Positions 37,029 to 45,119 of a stretch of 64,000 nucleotides of DNA are shown in pieces. Origin of the DNA: Sphingobacterium phlebotomi. Lineage in GTDB: Bacteria; Bacteroidota; Bacteroidia; Sphingobacteriales; Sphingobacteriaceae. The stretch spans positions 186,001 to 250,000 of the forward strand of contig NZ_VTAV01000005.1 of assembly GCF_008180195.1 (NCBI RefSeq), written 5' to 3'. Position numbers and translations under genes: made by a program. The notes below the pieces were generated by a model. The model searched no databases. It was not told where the DNA came from and saw nothing but the letters and a program-made list of their open reading frames with translations. The stretch's first letter is position 1. Every line of letters begins with the position of its first letter.

Positions 37029-37883
37029 ATGAAATTAATACGATTCGGAGAATTTGGAAAAGAAAAAATCGGTGTACAAATCGATGGAGTACATTATGAC
37101 GTCTCTGCCTTTGGCGGAGATTATAACGAACAGTTTTTCGCGGAAAATGGTTTGGCGAGATTAGCGGAATTTGTAAAAGCAAACGAGGGCAAACTGATAG
37201 AAGTGCCGGCAGGTACACGCTTAGGAGCTCCTTTTGCGCGCCCTTCTAAAATTGTTTGTATCGGATTGAATTATAAAGACCACGCGGAAGAAACTGGAGC
37301 AGCAATACCAAGCGAGCCGATTATCTTCATGAAATCAACAACGTCATTGGTCGGGCCTAACGATCAAATCGTTATCCCCCGAAATTCTACAAAAACCGAC
37401 TGGGAAGTGGAGTTTGGTATTGTCATAGGGAAAAAGGCTTCTTATGTAGAGGAAGCAGAAGCATTGGATTATGTGGCAGGATATGTGTTGCATAACGATG
37501 TTTCGGAACGGGAATATCAATTGGAGCGTGGTGGTACGTGGGATAAAGGAAAAGGTTGTGACACGTTCGCGCCGATGGGGCCTTATATGACCACCGTCGA
37601 CGAGATTCCGGATATCAACAATGTACGTCTTTGGTTGAAAGTGAACGGTAAAACATATCAAGACGGTAATACCGCTAATTTAATTTTTTCCGTGCAGCAT
37701 GTTGTATCCTATGTATCCCAATTTATGACCTTGTTACCTGGTGATGTGATTTCCACCGGAACACCTGCGGGTGTTGGTTTAGGTTTTAATCCGCCAATTT
37801 ACCTCAAAGCCGGAGATGTTGTTGAACTGGGAGCAGATTATCTGGGCGAATCACGCCAGGAGGTTGTTGCTTATGCGTATTGA
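37029..37883 (+). CDS. fumarylacetoacetate hydrolase family protein, probable 2,4-diketo-3-deoxy-L-fuconate hydrolase
   Basis: 284 residues. FAH-fold blocks: KIVCIGLNYKDHAEETGAAI, PIIFMKSTTSLVGPND, WEVEFGIVIGKKA (Glu metal ligands), YVLHNDVSEREYQ, KGCDTFAPMGPY and VISTGTPAGVGLGFNPP. Such enzymes cleave C-C bonds of diketo acids with Mg or Mn. In the non-phosphorylating fucose route the products would be pyruvate and L-lactate. Its last 11 bases overlap the start of the lactonase gene. Confidence 0.9.
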   Translation: MKLIRFGEFGKEKIGVQIDGVHYDVSAFGGDYNEQFFAENGLARLAEFVKANEGKLIEVPAGTRLGAPFARPSKIVCIGLNYKDHAEETGAAIPSEPIIFMKSTTSLVGPNDQIVIPRNSTKTDWEVEFGIVIGKKASYVEEAEALDYVAGYVLHNDVSEREYQLERGGTWDKGKGCDTFAPMGPYMTTVDEIPDINNVRLWLKVNGKTYQDGNTANLIFSVQHVVSYVSQFMTLLPGDVISTGTPAGVGLGFNPPIYLKAGDVVELGADYLGESRQEVVAYAY

Positions 37884-38703
37884 TTCTCATCAGCACTTCT
37901 GGATATTCAATGCCGTACGGGATGCTTGGATAACCGACGATATGGAGACCATTCGGCAGAATTTTTTGCCGATTGATCTAGCTTCTGTGCTCAAATCGAA
38001 CAGGATAGACGGAACAATCGCTGTACAGGCATCGCAATCGCACGAGGAAACACAATTCTTGGTGGACTTGTCGACCATGTATGCGATGATCAAAGGCGTG
38101 GTTGGATGGGTAGATCTACAATCAGAAGACGTAGAGCAGCATTTAGCGCATTTTAGTCAGTACAGTGTTATTAAGGGATTCCGGCATGTGATTGAGGCAG
38201 AAGAGGATCCCGATTTTTTAATCCGTCCGGCGTTCTTACGCGGGATTAAAGCATTGACAGCACGTCAATATACGTATGATTTATTAATCCGTCCGAGGCA
38301 TTATGGCAGTACCTTAGCCTGTGTGGAGCAAAACCCGGAACAACGGTTTGTATTAGACCACATGGCAAAACCAGCCATACGAACGAGAGAATTTGACGAA
38401 TGGGCGGCATTTATCGAGAAATTGGCAGCGTTTCCGAATGTATTTTGCAAGGTTTCCGGGTTGGTTACAGAAGCTGATTGGAAGAATTGGACACTAGATG
38501 ATTTCAAACCTTATATACAGCATGTTGTCGCCAGTTTTGGAAAGCAGCGTATCATGTTTGGAACGGACTGGCCAGTTTGTCTTGTTGCGGCCACCTATGA
38601 AGACGTTATGCAGATAGCAGATACGGCATTGATCGATTTTTCCGCTGAAGAGCAACTGGCTTTTTGGGGTGGAAATGCAGCTAGGTTCTATGGTGTCAAG
38701 TAA
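37873..38703 (+). CDS. amidohydrolase-2 family protein, probable L-fuconolactonase
   Basis: 276 residues from ATG 37873 (MRIDSHQHFWIFNAVRDAW); a longer frame upstream lies wholly inside the preceding gene. The His-x-His motif at residues 5-7, LDHMAKPAIR and MFGTDWPVCL (catalytic Asp) define the PF04909 amidohydrolase fold, to which L-rhamnono- and L-fuconolactonases belong. It opens the lactone made by the fucose dehydrogenase. Overlaps the FAH gene by 11 bases and precedes the SDR gene by 14. Confidence 0.9.
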   Translation: MRIDSHQHFWIFNAVRDAWITDDMETIRQNFLPIDLASVLKSNRIDGTIAVQASQSHEETQFLVDLSTMYAMIKGVVGWVDLQSEDVEQHLAHFSQYSVIKGFRHVIEAEEDPDFLIRPAFLRGIKALTARQYTYDLLIRPRHYGSTLACVEQNPEQRFVLDHMAKPAIRTREFDEWAAFIEKLAAFPNVFCKVSGLVTEADWKNWTLDDFKPYIQHVVASFGKQRIMFGTDWPVCLVAATYEDVMQIADTALIDFSAEEQLAFWGGNAARFYGVK

Positions 38704-38717
38704 AGTGTAAAAAAGGA

Positions 38718-39509
38718 ATGGATTTAAATTTAAAAGATAAAGTAGTCATCGTAACGGGCGGCGCAAAAGGTATCGGTAAGGCAGTTGTCCTGGCGTTGGC
38801 AAAAGAAGGAGCAGTACCTGTTATTGTGGGAAGAAAGCAAGCGGATAATAACCTCGTTAAGGAAGAAGTAGAGGCATTAGGAGGGAAAGCTCTTGTTATT
38901 GAGGCAGAGCTTTCCAAGCCCGAAGAATGTAAAAAAGCGGTAGAAGAGACGCTGCATGCTTTAGGGCGTATTGACGGCTTGGTCAATAATGCAGGGCACA
39001 ATGATGGTGTCGGACTTATATCTGGGGACTATGAACGGTTTGTGGAATCATTACATAAGAACTTGATTCACTATTATTTAATGGTTCATTATAGTATTGA
39101 CGCTTTACGTGTGTCCAAGGGCAGTATTGTAAATATTAGTTCAAAAACAGCAGAGACCGGTCAAGGAAATACCTCGGGTTATGCCGCTTCAAACGGCGGG
39201 CGGAATGCACTCACGCGCGAGTGGGCGGTAGAGCTGTTGCCGTACAGTATCCGGGTGAACGCCATCGTGGTGGCTGAGTGTGCAACGCCACAGTATGATT
39301 CCTGGATCCAGACGTTGGATAACCCCGAAGAAACGTTACAGAAAATAACGGATCGCATACCGTTGGAACATCGTATGACAACTCCCGAAGAGATTGCAAA
39401 TACCACGGTATTTTTGCTGTCTGATAAATCAAGTCATACGACCGGCCAGCTCATCCATGTAGATGGGGGATATGTGCATTTGGATAGGTCGTTGATTAAG
39501 TCGGATTAG
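38718..39509 (+). CDS. SDR oxidoreductase, probable L-fucose dehydrogenase with YxxxN active site
   Basis: 263 residues. The Rossmann motif TGGAKGIGKAV, NNAGHND, SIVNISSKTAETGQGNTSG and the C-terminal SSHTTGQLIHVDGGYVHLDRSL are those of L-fucose dehydrogenase-type SDRs. The catalytic region reads YAASNGGRNALTREW: the tyrosine is present but the usual lysine is asparagine. RKQ after strand two would suit NADP. It should oxidise L-fucose to L-fucono-lactone, the first step. Its stop overlaps the convergent CDF stop by 4 bases. Confidence 0.85.
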   Translation: MDLNLKDKVVIVTGGAKGIGKAVVLALAKEGAVPVIVGRKQADNNLVKEEVEALGGKALVIEAELSKPEECKKAVEETLHALGRIDGLVNNAGHNDGVGLISGDYERFVESLHKNLIHYYLMVHYSIDALRVSKGSIVNISSKTAETGQGNTSGYAASNGGRNALTREWAVELLPYSIRVNAIVVAECATPQYDSWIQTLDNPEETLQKITDRIPLEHRMTTPEEIANTTVFLLSDKSSHTTGQLIHVDGGYVHLDRSLIKSD

Positions 39510-40387
39510 TCAACATCCTCCTCAAACGGTTCAATATGCACAAATACGTTTCCAATATTGTCTAAATTTTCGATGAGATAGTCTTTGAGGTTATGGGCTA
39601 TCGCATGCCCTTCGCGTACAGACAAATTGGGGTTAACGACGGCATGCAGATCTATTTGGAAAAGCATGCCGATTTTTCGGATATAACATTTTTCTATCAA
39701 CTCAATTCCCGTTACATGCAGGGCGTGTTGACGGACCTCTTCCTCCAACTCTTCGTAACGATTCTCGTCCATAATTTCCGCCAACGCCGGGCGAAATATA
39801 CCATAACAGTTATAGATGATCAATCCAGAAGCCAACAGTGCTGCCCAATCATCCGCACTTTCGTATCCCTCCCCGAAAATTAACGCAACCGATATGCCTA
39901 TAAAAGCAGCTACAGAGGTAATGGCATCACTACGATGGTGCCAAGCATCAGCTTTGAGGGAGGTGCTGTTGAGTTTTTTGCTTCTCCGCATGATAATCCG
40001 AAAAGAAATTTCTTTCCAGATAATAATCGCTGCTAATACATATAGTGTCCATGATCTGGGGGGCTCGTGTGGCGTCTGGATATTATGGATACTCTCTTTA
40101 GCAATGATGAAAGCCGAAACAATAAGGAAAATAACAACGATAAAGGTAATCAAAGGCTCTATACGTCCATGTCCATAGGGGTGGGTCTGGTCGGCAGGAC
40201 GTTTGGAATATTTTAACCCTAATAATACTAAAAAGGAAGAAAAAATATCCGCGGTAGATTCAATAGCATCAGCGATCAAGGCATGGGAGTGTCCGAAGTA
40301 ACCTGCTAACCATTTTATCACTGCCAATAAGAAGTTGGTCAGCATACTAAAGTAAGTCGTTCTAATCGCCTTATCCGAGTTTGACAT
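39506..40387 (-). CDS. cation diffusion facilitator (CDF) family metal transporter
   Basis: 293 residues: six membrane helices in the first 200 residues, with the metal-site motifs HALIADAIESTADIF (about 34-48; His/Asp pair) and WHHRSDAITS (about 151-160; HxxxD), and a cytoplasmic CDF-C domain with IDLHAVVNPNLSVREGHAIAH. It exports divalent metals such as Zn, Co, Fe or Mn in exchange for protons; the metal is unknown. It is separated by about 100 bases from the divergent AGCS symporter gene. Confidence 0.92.
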   Translation of the reverse strand: MSNSDKAIRTTYFSMLTNFLLAVIKWLAGYFGHSHALIADAIESTADIFSSFLVLLGLKYSKRPADQTHPYGHGRIEPLITFIVVIFLIVSAFIIAKESIHNIQTPHEPPRSWTLYVLAAIIIWKEISFRIIMRRSKKLNSTSLKADAWHHRSDAITSVAAFIGISVALIFGEGYESADDWAALLASGLIIYNCYGIFRPALAEIMDENRYEELEEEVRQHALHVTGIELIEKCYIRKIGMLFQIDLHAVVNPNLSVREGHAIAHNLKDYLIENLDNIGNVFVHIEPFEEDVD

Positions 40388-40489
40388 TATTTCGCCCTAT
40401 TTTCCTCAAAGATATGGTATTTTGAGAAAAAAATCCGTTCTTTAAGGCATAGAAATACCGCACATAACCAGAATGATTCAAACATATAT

Positions 40490-41971
40490 ATGGAAAGCAT
40501 TGTAAAAACGATATCAAACCTTGTTTGGAGTGATTTTTTTATCTATCTCTGTCTATTTACCGGGTTATACTTTTCTATCCGCACCCGTTTTTTGCAAGTA
40601 GGTTACATTAAGGAAATGTTACGCCTCTTATTTGTAAAACGCGACTCCAATAAAGGCATTTCTTCCTTTCAGGCATTTGCTTTAGCTATTTCGGGACGCG
40701 TTGGTACGGGTAATATCGTAGGGGTAGCGACGGCTATTTTTATGGGAGGGCCGGGTGCGGTATTCTGGATGTGGGCAATTGCTTTCTTGGGCTCTGCTTC
40801 TGCTTTCATCGAAGCAACATTAGGACAGGTTTACAAACAGGAGCTGGATGGCGAATATCGAGGTGGACCGGCTTACTATATAGAAAGGGGGCTTGGTGTC
40901 AAATGGTATGCCGTCCTTTTTGCGATTGTGACGATCATCAGTACCGGGTTTCTTTTACCAGGTGTACAGAGCAACGCCGTAAATGGTACCGTGTCCAATG
41001 CTTTTAATCTACAATTGACAACCCTGTCGATTTTCGGAATGGATTTAACCATCAGTTGGATCGGGATAGGGGTTATTGTGTTACTGGGTATTATTATCAT
41101 AGGCGGAGTAAAACGTTTAGGAAAAGCCGCTGAATATATTGTTCCTTTTATGGCGGGAGCTTATATTTTAATGGCATTAATAATCATCGCACTCAACGTC
41201 GCGGAAATTCCTGCAATATTCAAGCTTATTGTTTCCTCTGCTTTTAGTATGGATGCGACTTTTGGCGGTATTGTGGGAATGGCTATCGCCTGGGGCGTGA
41301 AACGCGGGATATATTCTAATGAGGCGGGGCAGGGAACAGCGCCCCACGCAGCTGCGGCGGCGGAGGTTAAACATCCTGCCCAGCAGGGTTTGGTACAAGC
41401 TTTTTCTGTATACGTGGATACCTTGTTTATTTGTACAGCAACGGCTTTTATGATTTTATTCACCGGGACGTTCAATACAGGAGAAACATTTGATGCCGCC
41501 GGGAGCGCGTTGACATTTGTGACCGAGCACGTGCCGGGGGTAGAGGCAGGTGGTTTTACACAAGCTGCGGTAGCCCATCAGTTTCCTGCCATAGGAAACC
41601 AGTTTGTAGCCGTTGCGTTGTTCTTTTTTGCCTTTACCACGATTATGGCGTATTATTATTATGCTGAAACCAATATTGCGTACATCTTTAAAAAAGGGAA
41701 TACGAAGGTAGTCATCTGGATATTGCGGATTGGCTTTCTGGCAGCAACGTATTTCGGCACCGTTAGAACAGCCGGGCTAGCTTGGGATCTGGGTGATATC
41801 GGTGTAGGATTGATGGCCTGGGTGAACTTGATCGCTATCTTGTTGCTAAGCAAGCCCGCATTGAAAGTGTGGAAAGACTATAAAACCAAACGTAAAGCAG
41901 GAATCAAAGATCCGGATTTCAACCCCAAAGAGCTGGGGATTAAAAATGCAGACTTTTGGGAGAAAGAGTAA
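40490..41971 (+). CDS. alanine/glycine:cation symporter family protein (AGCS)
   Basis: 493 residues, about 11 helices. The conserved blocks RFLQVGYIKEMLRLLF, FQAFALAISGRVGTGNIVGVATAI, GGPGAVFWMWAIAFLGSASAFIEATLGQ, YRGGPAYYIERGL and KRGIYSNEAGQGTAPHAAAAA identify AGCS sodium:alanine symporters. It imports alanine or glycine with sodium. The gene stands alone, divergent from the CDF gene; behind it lie two minus-strand microprotein genes. Confidence 0.95.
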   Translation: MESIVKTISNLVWSDFFIYLCLFTGLYFSIRTRFLQVGYIKEMLRLLFVKRDSNKGISSFQAFALAISGRVGTGNIVGVATAIFMGGPGAVFWMWAIAFLGSASAFIEATLGQVYKQELDGEYRGGPAYYIERGLGVKWYAVLFAIVTIISTGFLLPGVQSNAVNGTVSNAFNLQLTTLSIFGMDLTISWIGIGVIVLLGIIIIGGVKRLGKAAEYIVPFMAGAYILMALIIIALNVAEIPAIFKLIVSSAFSMDATFGGIVGMAIAWGVKRGIYSNEAGQGTAPHAAAAAEVKHPAQQGLVQAFSVYVDTLFICTATAFMILFTGTFNTGETFDAAGSALTFVTEHVPGVEAGGFTQAAVAHQFPAIGNQFVAVALFFFAFTTIMAYYYYAETNIAYIFKKGNTKVVIWILRIGFLAATYFGTVRTAGLAWDLGDIGVGLMAWVNLIAILLLSKPALKVWKDYKTKRKAGIKDPDFNPKELGIKNADFWEKE

Positions 41972-41978
41972 AGTGGAT

Positions 41979-42068
41979 TTATGCTACGCCCGTACAGGTA
42001 GTGGCAAATATCATTATCAATGCAACTAGGGCTACTATTGTTATCGTGGTGTATGGTGTTCTTCTCAT
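41979..42068 (-). CDS. 29-residue hydrophobic microprotein, copy 1
   Basis: The minus-strand frame from ATG 42066-42068 to TAA 41979-41981 encodes a basic N-terminus (MRRTPYTT), a hydrophobic helix of about 16 residues (ITIVALVALIMIF) and the tail ATTCTGVA. It is 29 residues, the same length as copy 2, and shares the MxRTPxTT start and the FATTC-x-G end. AAAAGGA precedes the start by 6 bases. A 15-base block lies 36 bases upstream (42104-42118), exactly as in copy 2. The single cysteine near the end does not fit a normal lipobox. It loosely recalls the ~30-residue smalltalk-type proteins of Bacteroidota, but homology is not established. Confidence 0.6.
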   Translation of the reverse strand: MRRTPYTTITIVALVALIMIFATTCTGVA

Positions 42069-42103
42069 GACTTCATCCTTTTAGTTTTCTATATAGAGAA
42101 TAA

Positions 42104-42118
42104 CAAAAGGCATGCCTT
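42104..42118 (-). promoter_or_regulatory. shared upstream block, microprotein copy 1
   Basis: On the minus strand AAGGCATGCCTTTTG, 36 bases before the ATG. It matches the block of copy 2 at 13 of 15 positions. Its TTTG end followed by 20 bases and TA could be the -33 box. Confidence 0.5.
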
Positions 42119-42175
42119 GCTCCGCGAGGAAACGAAATAAATATCATTCTGTAGATAATCGTCGACTCTGCCGCT

Positions 42176-42265
42176 TTATTCCAATCCCGCACATGTAGTT
42201 GCAAATATCAATACCAGCGCTATCAGCGCTAGTATAACGAAAGTAGTTGCAGGTGTTCTCTTCAT
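42176..42265 (-). CDS. 29-residue hydrophobic microprotein, copy 2
   Basis: The minus-strand frame from ATG 42263-42265 to TAA 42176-42178 encodes MKRTPATTF, a hydrophobic helix (VILALIALVLIF) and ATTCAGLE. About 60 percent of positions are identical or similar to copy 1, and the length is identical. An A-rich leader (TAAAAAAATA) precedes the ATG, as usual in Bacteroidota. Because the two copies share length, layout and upstream block yet differ at many codon positions, they look like an old tandem duplication kept under selection. Inner-membrane location is inferred. Confidence 0.62.
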   Translation of the reverse strand: MKRTPATTFVILALIALVLIFATTCAGLE

Positions 42266-42300
42266 TATTTTTTTACTGTTAGTTGTTTGTTCAAGGACAG

Positions 42301-42315
42301 CAAAAGCTATGCCTT
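42301..42315 (-). promoter_or_regulatory. shared upstream block, microprotein copy 2
   Basis: On the minus strand AAGGCATAGCTTTTG, 36 bases before the ATG of copy 2, the same distance as in copy 1. The TTTG end is followed by 19 bases and TA, which could form a weak promoter. Confidence 0.5.
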
Positions 42316-42380
42316 AAACATACATAACGGTACAAATCGTTAAAAAGTAACAGGTTGGTGAAATTTTTTATACTATTTTG

Positions 42381-43040
42381 CTACGATAGCTGTGCCATTA
42401 AATCGTCAAATTCTTTCTTTAACGCAGCTAGTTGCTCTTCCAATGTGCTTACCCTTTCTTCCAGTTCCTGTATGCGACCTGAAGAGCTGCCGTCCGAAGC
42501 ACTGGAAAAGTTTTCATAATCTTCTTCGTTTACTTCACCAAGCAAATGTACATAACGTACTTCCTTTTGACCGGGGCGTTTAGCCAATTGCTTTACAAAC
42601 GGAGGCTCTTGTTCTTGCAGACGATTCAACACCTCCTGTACTTCATCTATACTGTCAAAATTAAACAATCTACCGGCATTGGAATTGATTTCTCCCGGCG
42701 TTAAAGGGCCCCGGAGGATAAGTAAACACAGTGCTGCCAATTCCTGTGGAATTAAAGGGTACTGTATAGCCAGGTTGTGTTTATATTTTGTCACACGGCT
42801 ACCGCCACCGACTGCCGTAGACACCAATCCCCTTTTTCTTAGCGTATCCAATGCTTCTATAATCGTGTTTTCGTCATAAGAAACAACGGGTTTCCGGGAC
42901 GTCTTCTGGTTGCATGCCGTCTGTAACCCGTTTAAAGTCATAGGATAATATTCCGGTGTCGTTTTGGATTTTTCCAAAAGCGACCCTAGAATGCGCAACT
43001 CTTCTGCACTTAAAATAGGTAAATTATTCGTTTCTTCCAT
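42381..43040 (-). CDS. YceH family (DUF480) protein
   Basis: 219 residues. LSAEELRILGSLLEKSKTTPEYYPMTLNGLQTACNQKTSR is the DUF480 opening (winged-helix region); VAVGGGSRVTKYKH-type and LLILRGPLTPGEI blocks follow. The C-terminus is a coiled coil (about 185-219, LEERVSTLEEQLAALKKEFDDLM). Two tandem winged-helix domains suggest nucleic-acid binding; the function is unknown. Divergent from the deacetylase-fold gene across 84 bases. Confidence 0.92.
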   Translation of the reverse strand: MEETNNLPILSAEELRILGSLLEKSKTTPEYYPMTLNGLQTACNQKTSRKPVVSYDENTIIEALDTLRKRGLVSTAVGGGSRVTKYKHNLAIQYPLIPQELAALCLLILRGPLTPGEINSNAGRLFNFDSIDEVQEVLNRLQEQEPPFVKQLAKRPGQKEVRYVHLLGEVNEEDYENFSSASDGSSSGRIQELEERVSTLEEQLAALKKEFDDLMAQLS

Positions 43041-43124
43041 TTTTTCTGATGAATTGATTCGGTCTGTAGTCTTCGAAGATAAAAAATATCCGTTAACTTC
43101 GCGAGGAATAAAACAAGAAACATC

Positions 43125-44030
43125 GTGTTACGCATAGCATACCATCCGGGTTACGTACATCCCTTGCGGGCGGGACACCGTTTTCCCATGGTCAAATATG
43201 AGCTTATTCCGGCGCAGCTACTTTACGAAGGGGTAGTCTCTGCAGATTGCTTTTTTGAACCAAAACTTGTCGAGATGTCGACGATTGCATTGGCACACGA
43301 TGCGCATTATGTCAGCCAACTGATGGATTTATCATTGAATGCAAAAATGGTGCGTAGAATAGGGTTTCCGTTATCGCAATCGCTGGTAGACCGCGAACGG
43401 TATATCTTGGACGGAACAATCCAAGCATCTTTATATGCCTTGGAACATGGTATTGCTTTTAATGTTGCTGGCGGGACGCATCATGCTGGACGTGATTTTG
43501 GAGAAGGTTTTTGTTTGTTCAATGACCAGGCAGTGGCGGCCGCTTATTTATTGGATAGGAAATTAGCGAAGAAGGTATTAATCATCGATTTGGACGTACA
43601 TCAAGGCAACGGTACCGCTCATATTTTTGAAAAACATCCAGGTGTATTTACTTTTTCTATGCATGGCGATAAAAATTTTCCCTTTATAAAAGAATGTTCG
43701 GATTTGGATGTACCGCTGCCGGATGGTATGGATGACGGAGCCTATCTGGCCTTATTAAAGGAGAATCTTGACAAAATATTTACGATTTTTGATCCCGATT
43801 TTGTATTTTATCAAGCCGGAGTTGATATTTTAGCTACCGATAAATTGGGAAAGCTTAAATTAACGACAGATGGATGCCTACGCCGGGATGAAATGGTATT
43901 GCAAAAATGCCGACAAAACGGACTTCCCGTACAAATCAGTATGGGGGGAGGATATTCCGAGCACATCAAGGATATCGTGAATGCACATGTGAATACATAT
44001 AAAATAGCCATGGATATTTTTGGCTTTTAA
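43125..44030 (+). CDS. histone deacetylase family (class II-like) protein
   Basis: 301 residues from GTG 43125. Blocks ILDGTIQASLYALEHG, NVAGGTHHAGRDFGEGFCLFND (His-His charge relay, about 117-137), LIIDLDVHQGNGT (Asp and His zinc ligands, about 155) and GVDILATDKLGKL (second Asp ligand) are complete, so it should be active as a zinc deacylase. Bacterial members act on acetylpolyamines, acetoin-related or acetyl-lysine substrates; no neighbour narrows this. Followed by the nucleoid-associated gene after 33 bases on the same strand. Confidence 0.92.
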   Translation: MLRIAYHPGYVHPLRAGHRFPMVKYELIPAQLLYEGVVSADCFFEPKLVEMSTIALAHDAHYVSQLMDLSLNAKMVRRIGFPLSQSLVDRERYILDGTIQASLYALEHGIAFNVAGGTHHAGRDFGEGFCLFNDQAVAAAYLLDRKLAKKVLIIDLDVHQGNGTAHIFEKHPGVFTFSMHGDKNFPFIKECSDLDVPLPDGMDDGAYLALLKENLDKIFTIFDPDFVFYQAGVDILATDKLGKLKLTTDGCLRRDEMVLQKCRQNGLPVQISMGGGYSEHIKDIVNAHVNTYKIAMDIFGF

Positions 44031-44063
44031 TAAAGGAATACGAATTTTAACACGCAATAAACA

Positions 44064-45119
44064 ATGTTCTTTCACCAAGACGCAACTTTTGAACAACTTT
44101 CCATACACCGTGTAGGAAACAAGGCACAGGATGAGTTTTACGTATTATCCGATACGCCCATTGAGATTTCCCAGGATGAAGTCCTACCTGATCTGCTGAT
44201 GCAGTATTTTATGAAGCCTTTTAGCAAAGCGAATGAGGTATATCGCTTCTATCATCCAAACGACGATTTGCAACTCAACGAAGTCTATTATTTTGCAAAG
44301 CAATATTTTGAAGGGAAGATCGCTTTCCACGATATGTCCCAGCAATTGGCGAAACACTTGTATGAGGTTTCGGAGCACCCGAAAATAAAAGCGGGTGAGG
44401 TATATGTAGTTGCTTTGAAGAATGTGCAACTGGAGGGTGAGGAACACGATGCCGTTGGTATCTTTAAATCCGAGAATAAGGAAGCTTATTTAAAGGTATA
44501 TCCAAATGCGGGTGGTTTTGACCTGGATTATGAACAAGAGGCGATCAATATCAATAAATTGGATAAAGGGGTGGTTATTGTGAAGACAGAGGCGGAGGAA
44601 GGATACAAAGTGTTGGTCGTAGATCAAACTAATCAATCGGAAGCCGTGTATTGGAAAGATGATTTTCTGAAAATCAAAGCGCGTAACGATAATTTTCAGC
44701 AGACCGGAAATTTGCTGAAAGTGTATAAGAATTTCGTCCATGATAAATTGGATGAAGCGTTTGAATTGGAAAGTGCGGACAAAATAGATCTTTTAAACCG
44801 CTCGATGAATTATTTTAAAACAAAAGAGACGTTTGATCAGGGCGAATTTGAAGAGGAAGTCATCGGAAATCCACAAGCGGCATCGTTATTCAAGGAATAT
44901 CAAGAAAATTTTGCGGAAGAGTTCGATACGCCGTTTCAATCAAATTTTGAAATCGCATCTCCAGCGGTAAAAAAAATGGCCGCTTCTTATAAGTCCGTCA
45001 TTAAACTGGATAAAAATTTTCATATTTATGTGCATGGCAAGCGAGACTATATTGAAGCTGGTTTTGATGAAGAACGAGGTTTAAATTATTACAAACTATA
45101 TTTTGAAGCCGAAAGTTAA
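44064..45119 (+). CDS. nucleoid-associated protein, NdpA/YejK family
   Basis: 351 residues. The opening FHQDATFEQLSIHRVGNKAQDE, IKAGEVYVVALKNVQLEGEEHDAVGIFKSENKE and YWKDDFLKIKARNDNFQQTGN match the NA37/NdpA family in its Bacteroidota form. Members bind DNA nonspecifically in the nucleoid. No membrane segment or signal. The DUF3810 frame begins 17 bases before this stop, so the two genes are probably co-expressed. Confidence 0.88.
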   Translation: MFFHQDATFEQLSIHRVGNKAQDEFYVLSDTPIEISQDEVLPDLLMQYFMKPFSKANEVYRFYHPNDDLQLNEVYYFAKQYFEGKIAFHDMSQQLAKHLYEVSEHPKIKAGEVYVVALKNVQLEGEEHDAVGIFKSENKEAYLKVYPNAGGFDLDYEQEAININKLDKGVVIVKTEAEEGYKVLVVDQTNQSEAVYWKDDFLKIKARNDNFQQTGNLLKVYKNFVHDKLDEAFELESADKIDLLNRSMNYFKTKETFDQGEFEEEVIGNPQAASLFKEYQENFAEEFDTPFQSNFEIASPAVKKMAASYKSVIKLDKNFHIYVHGKRDYIEAGFDEERGLNYYKLYFEAES

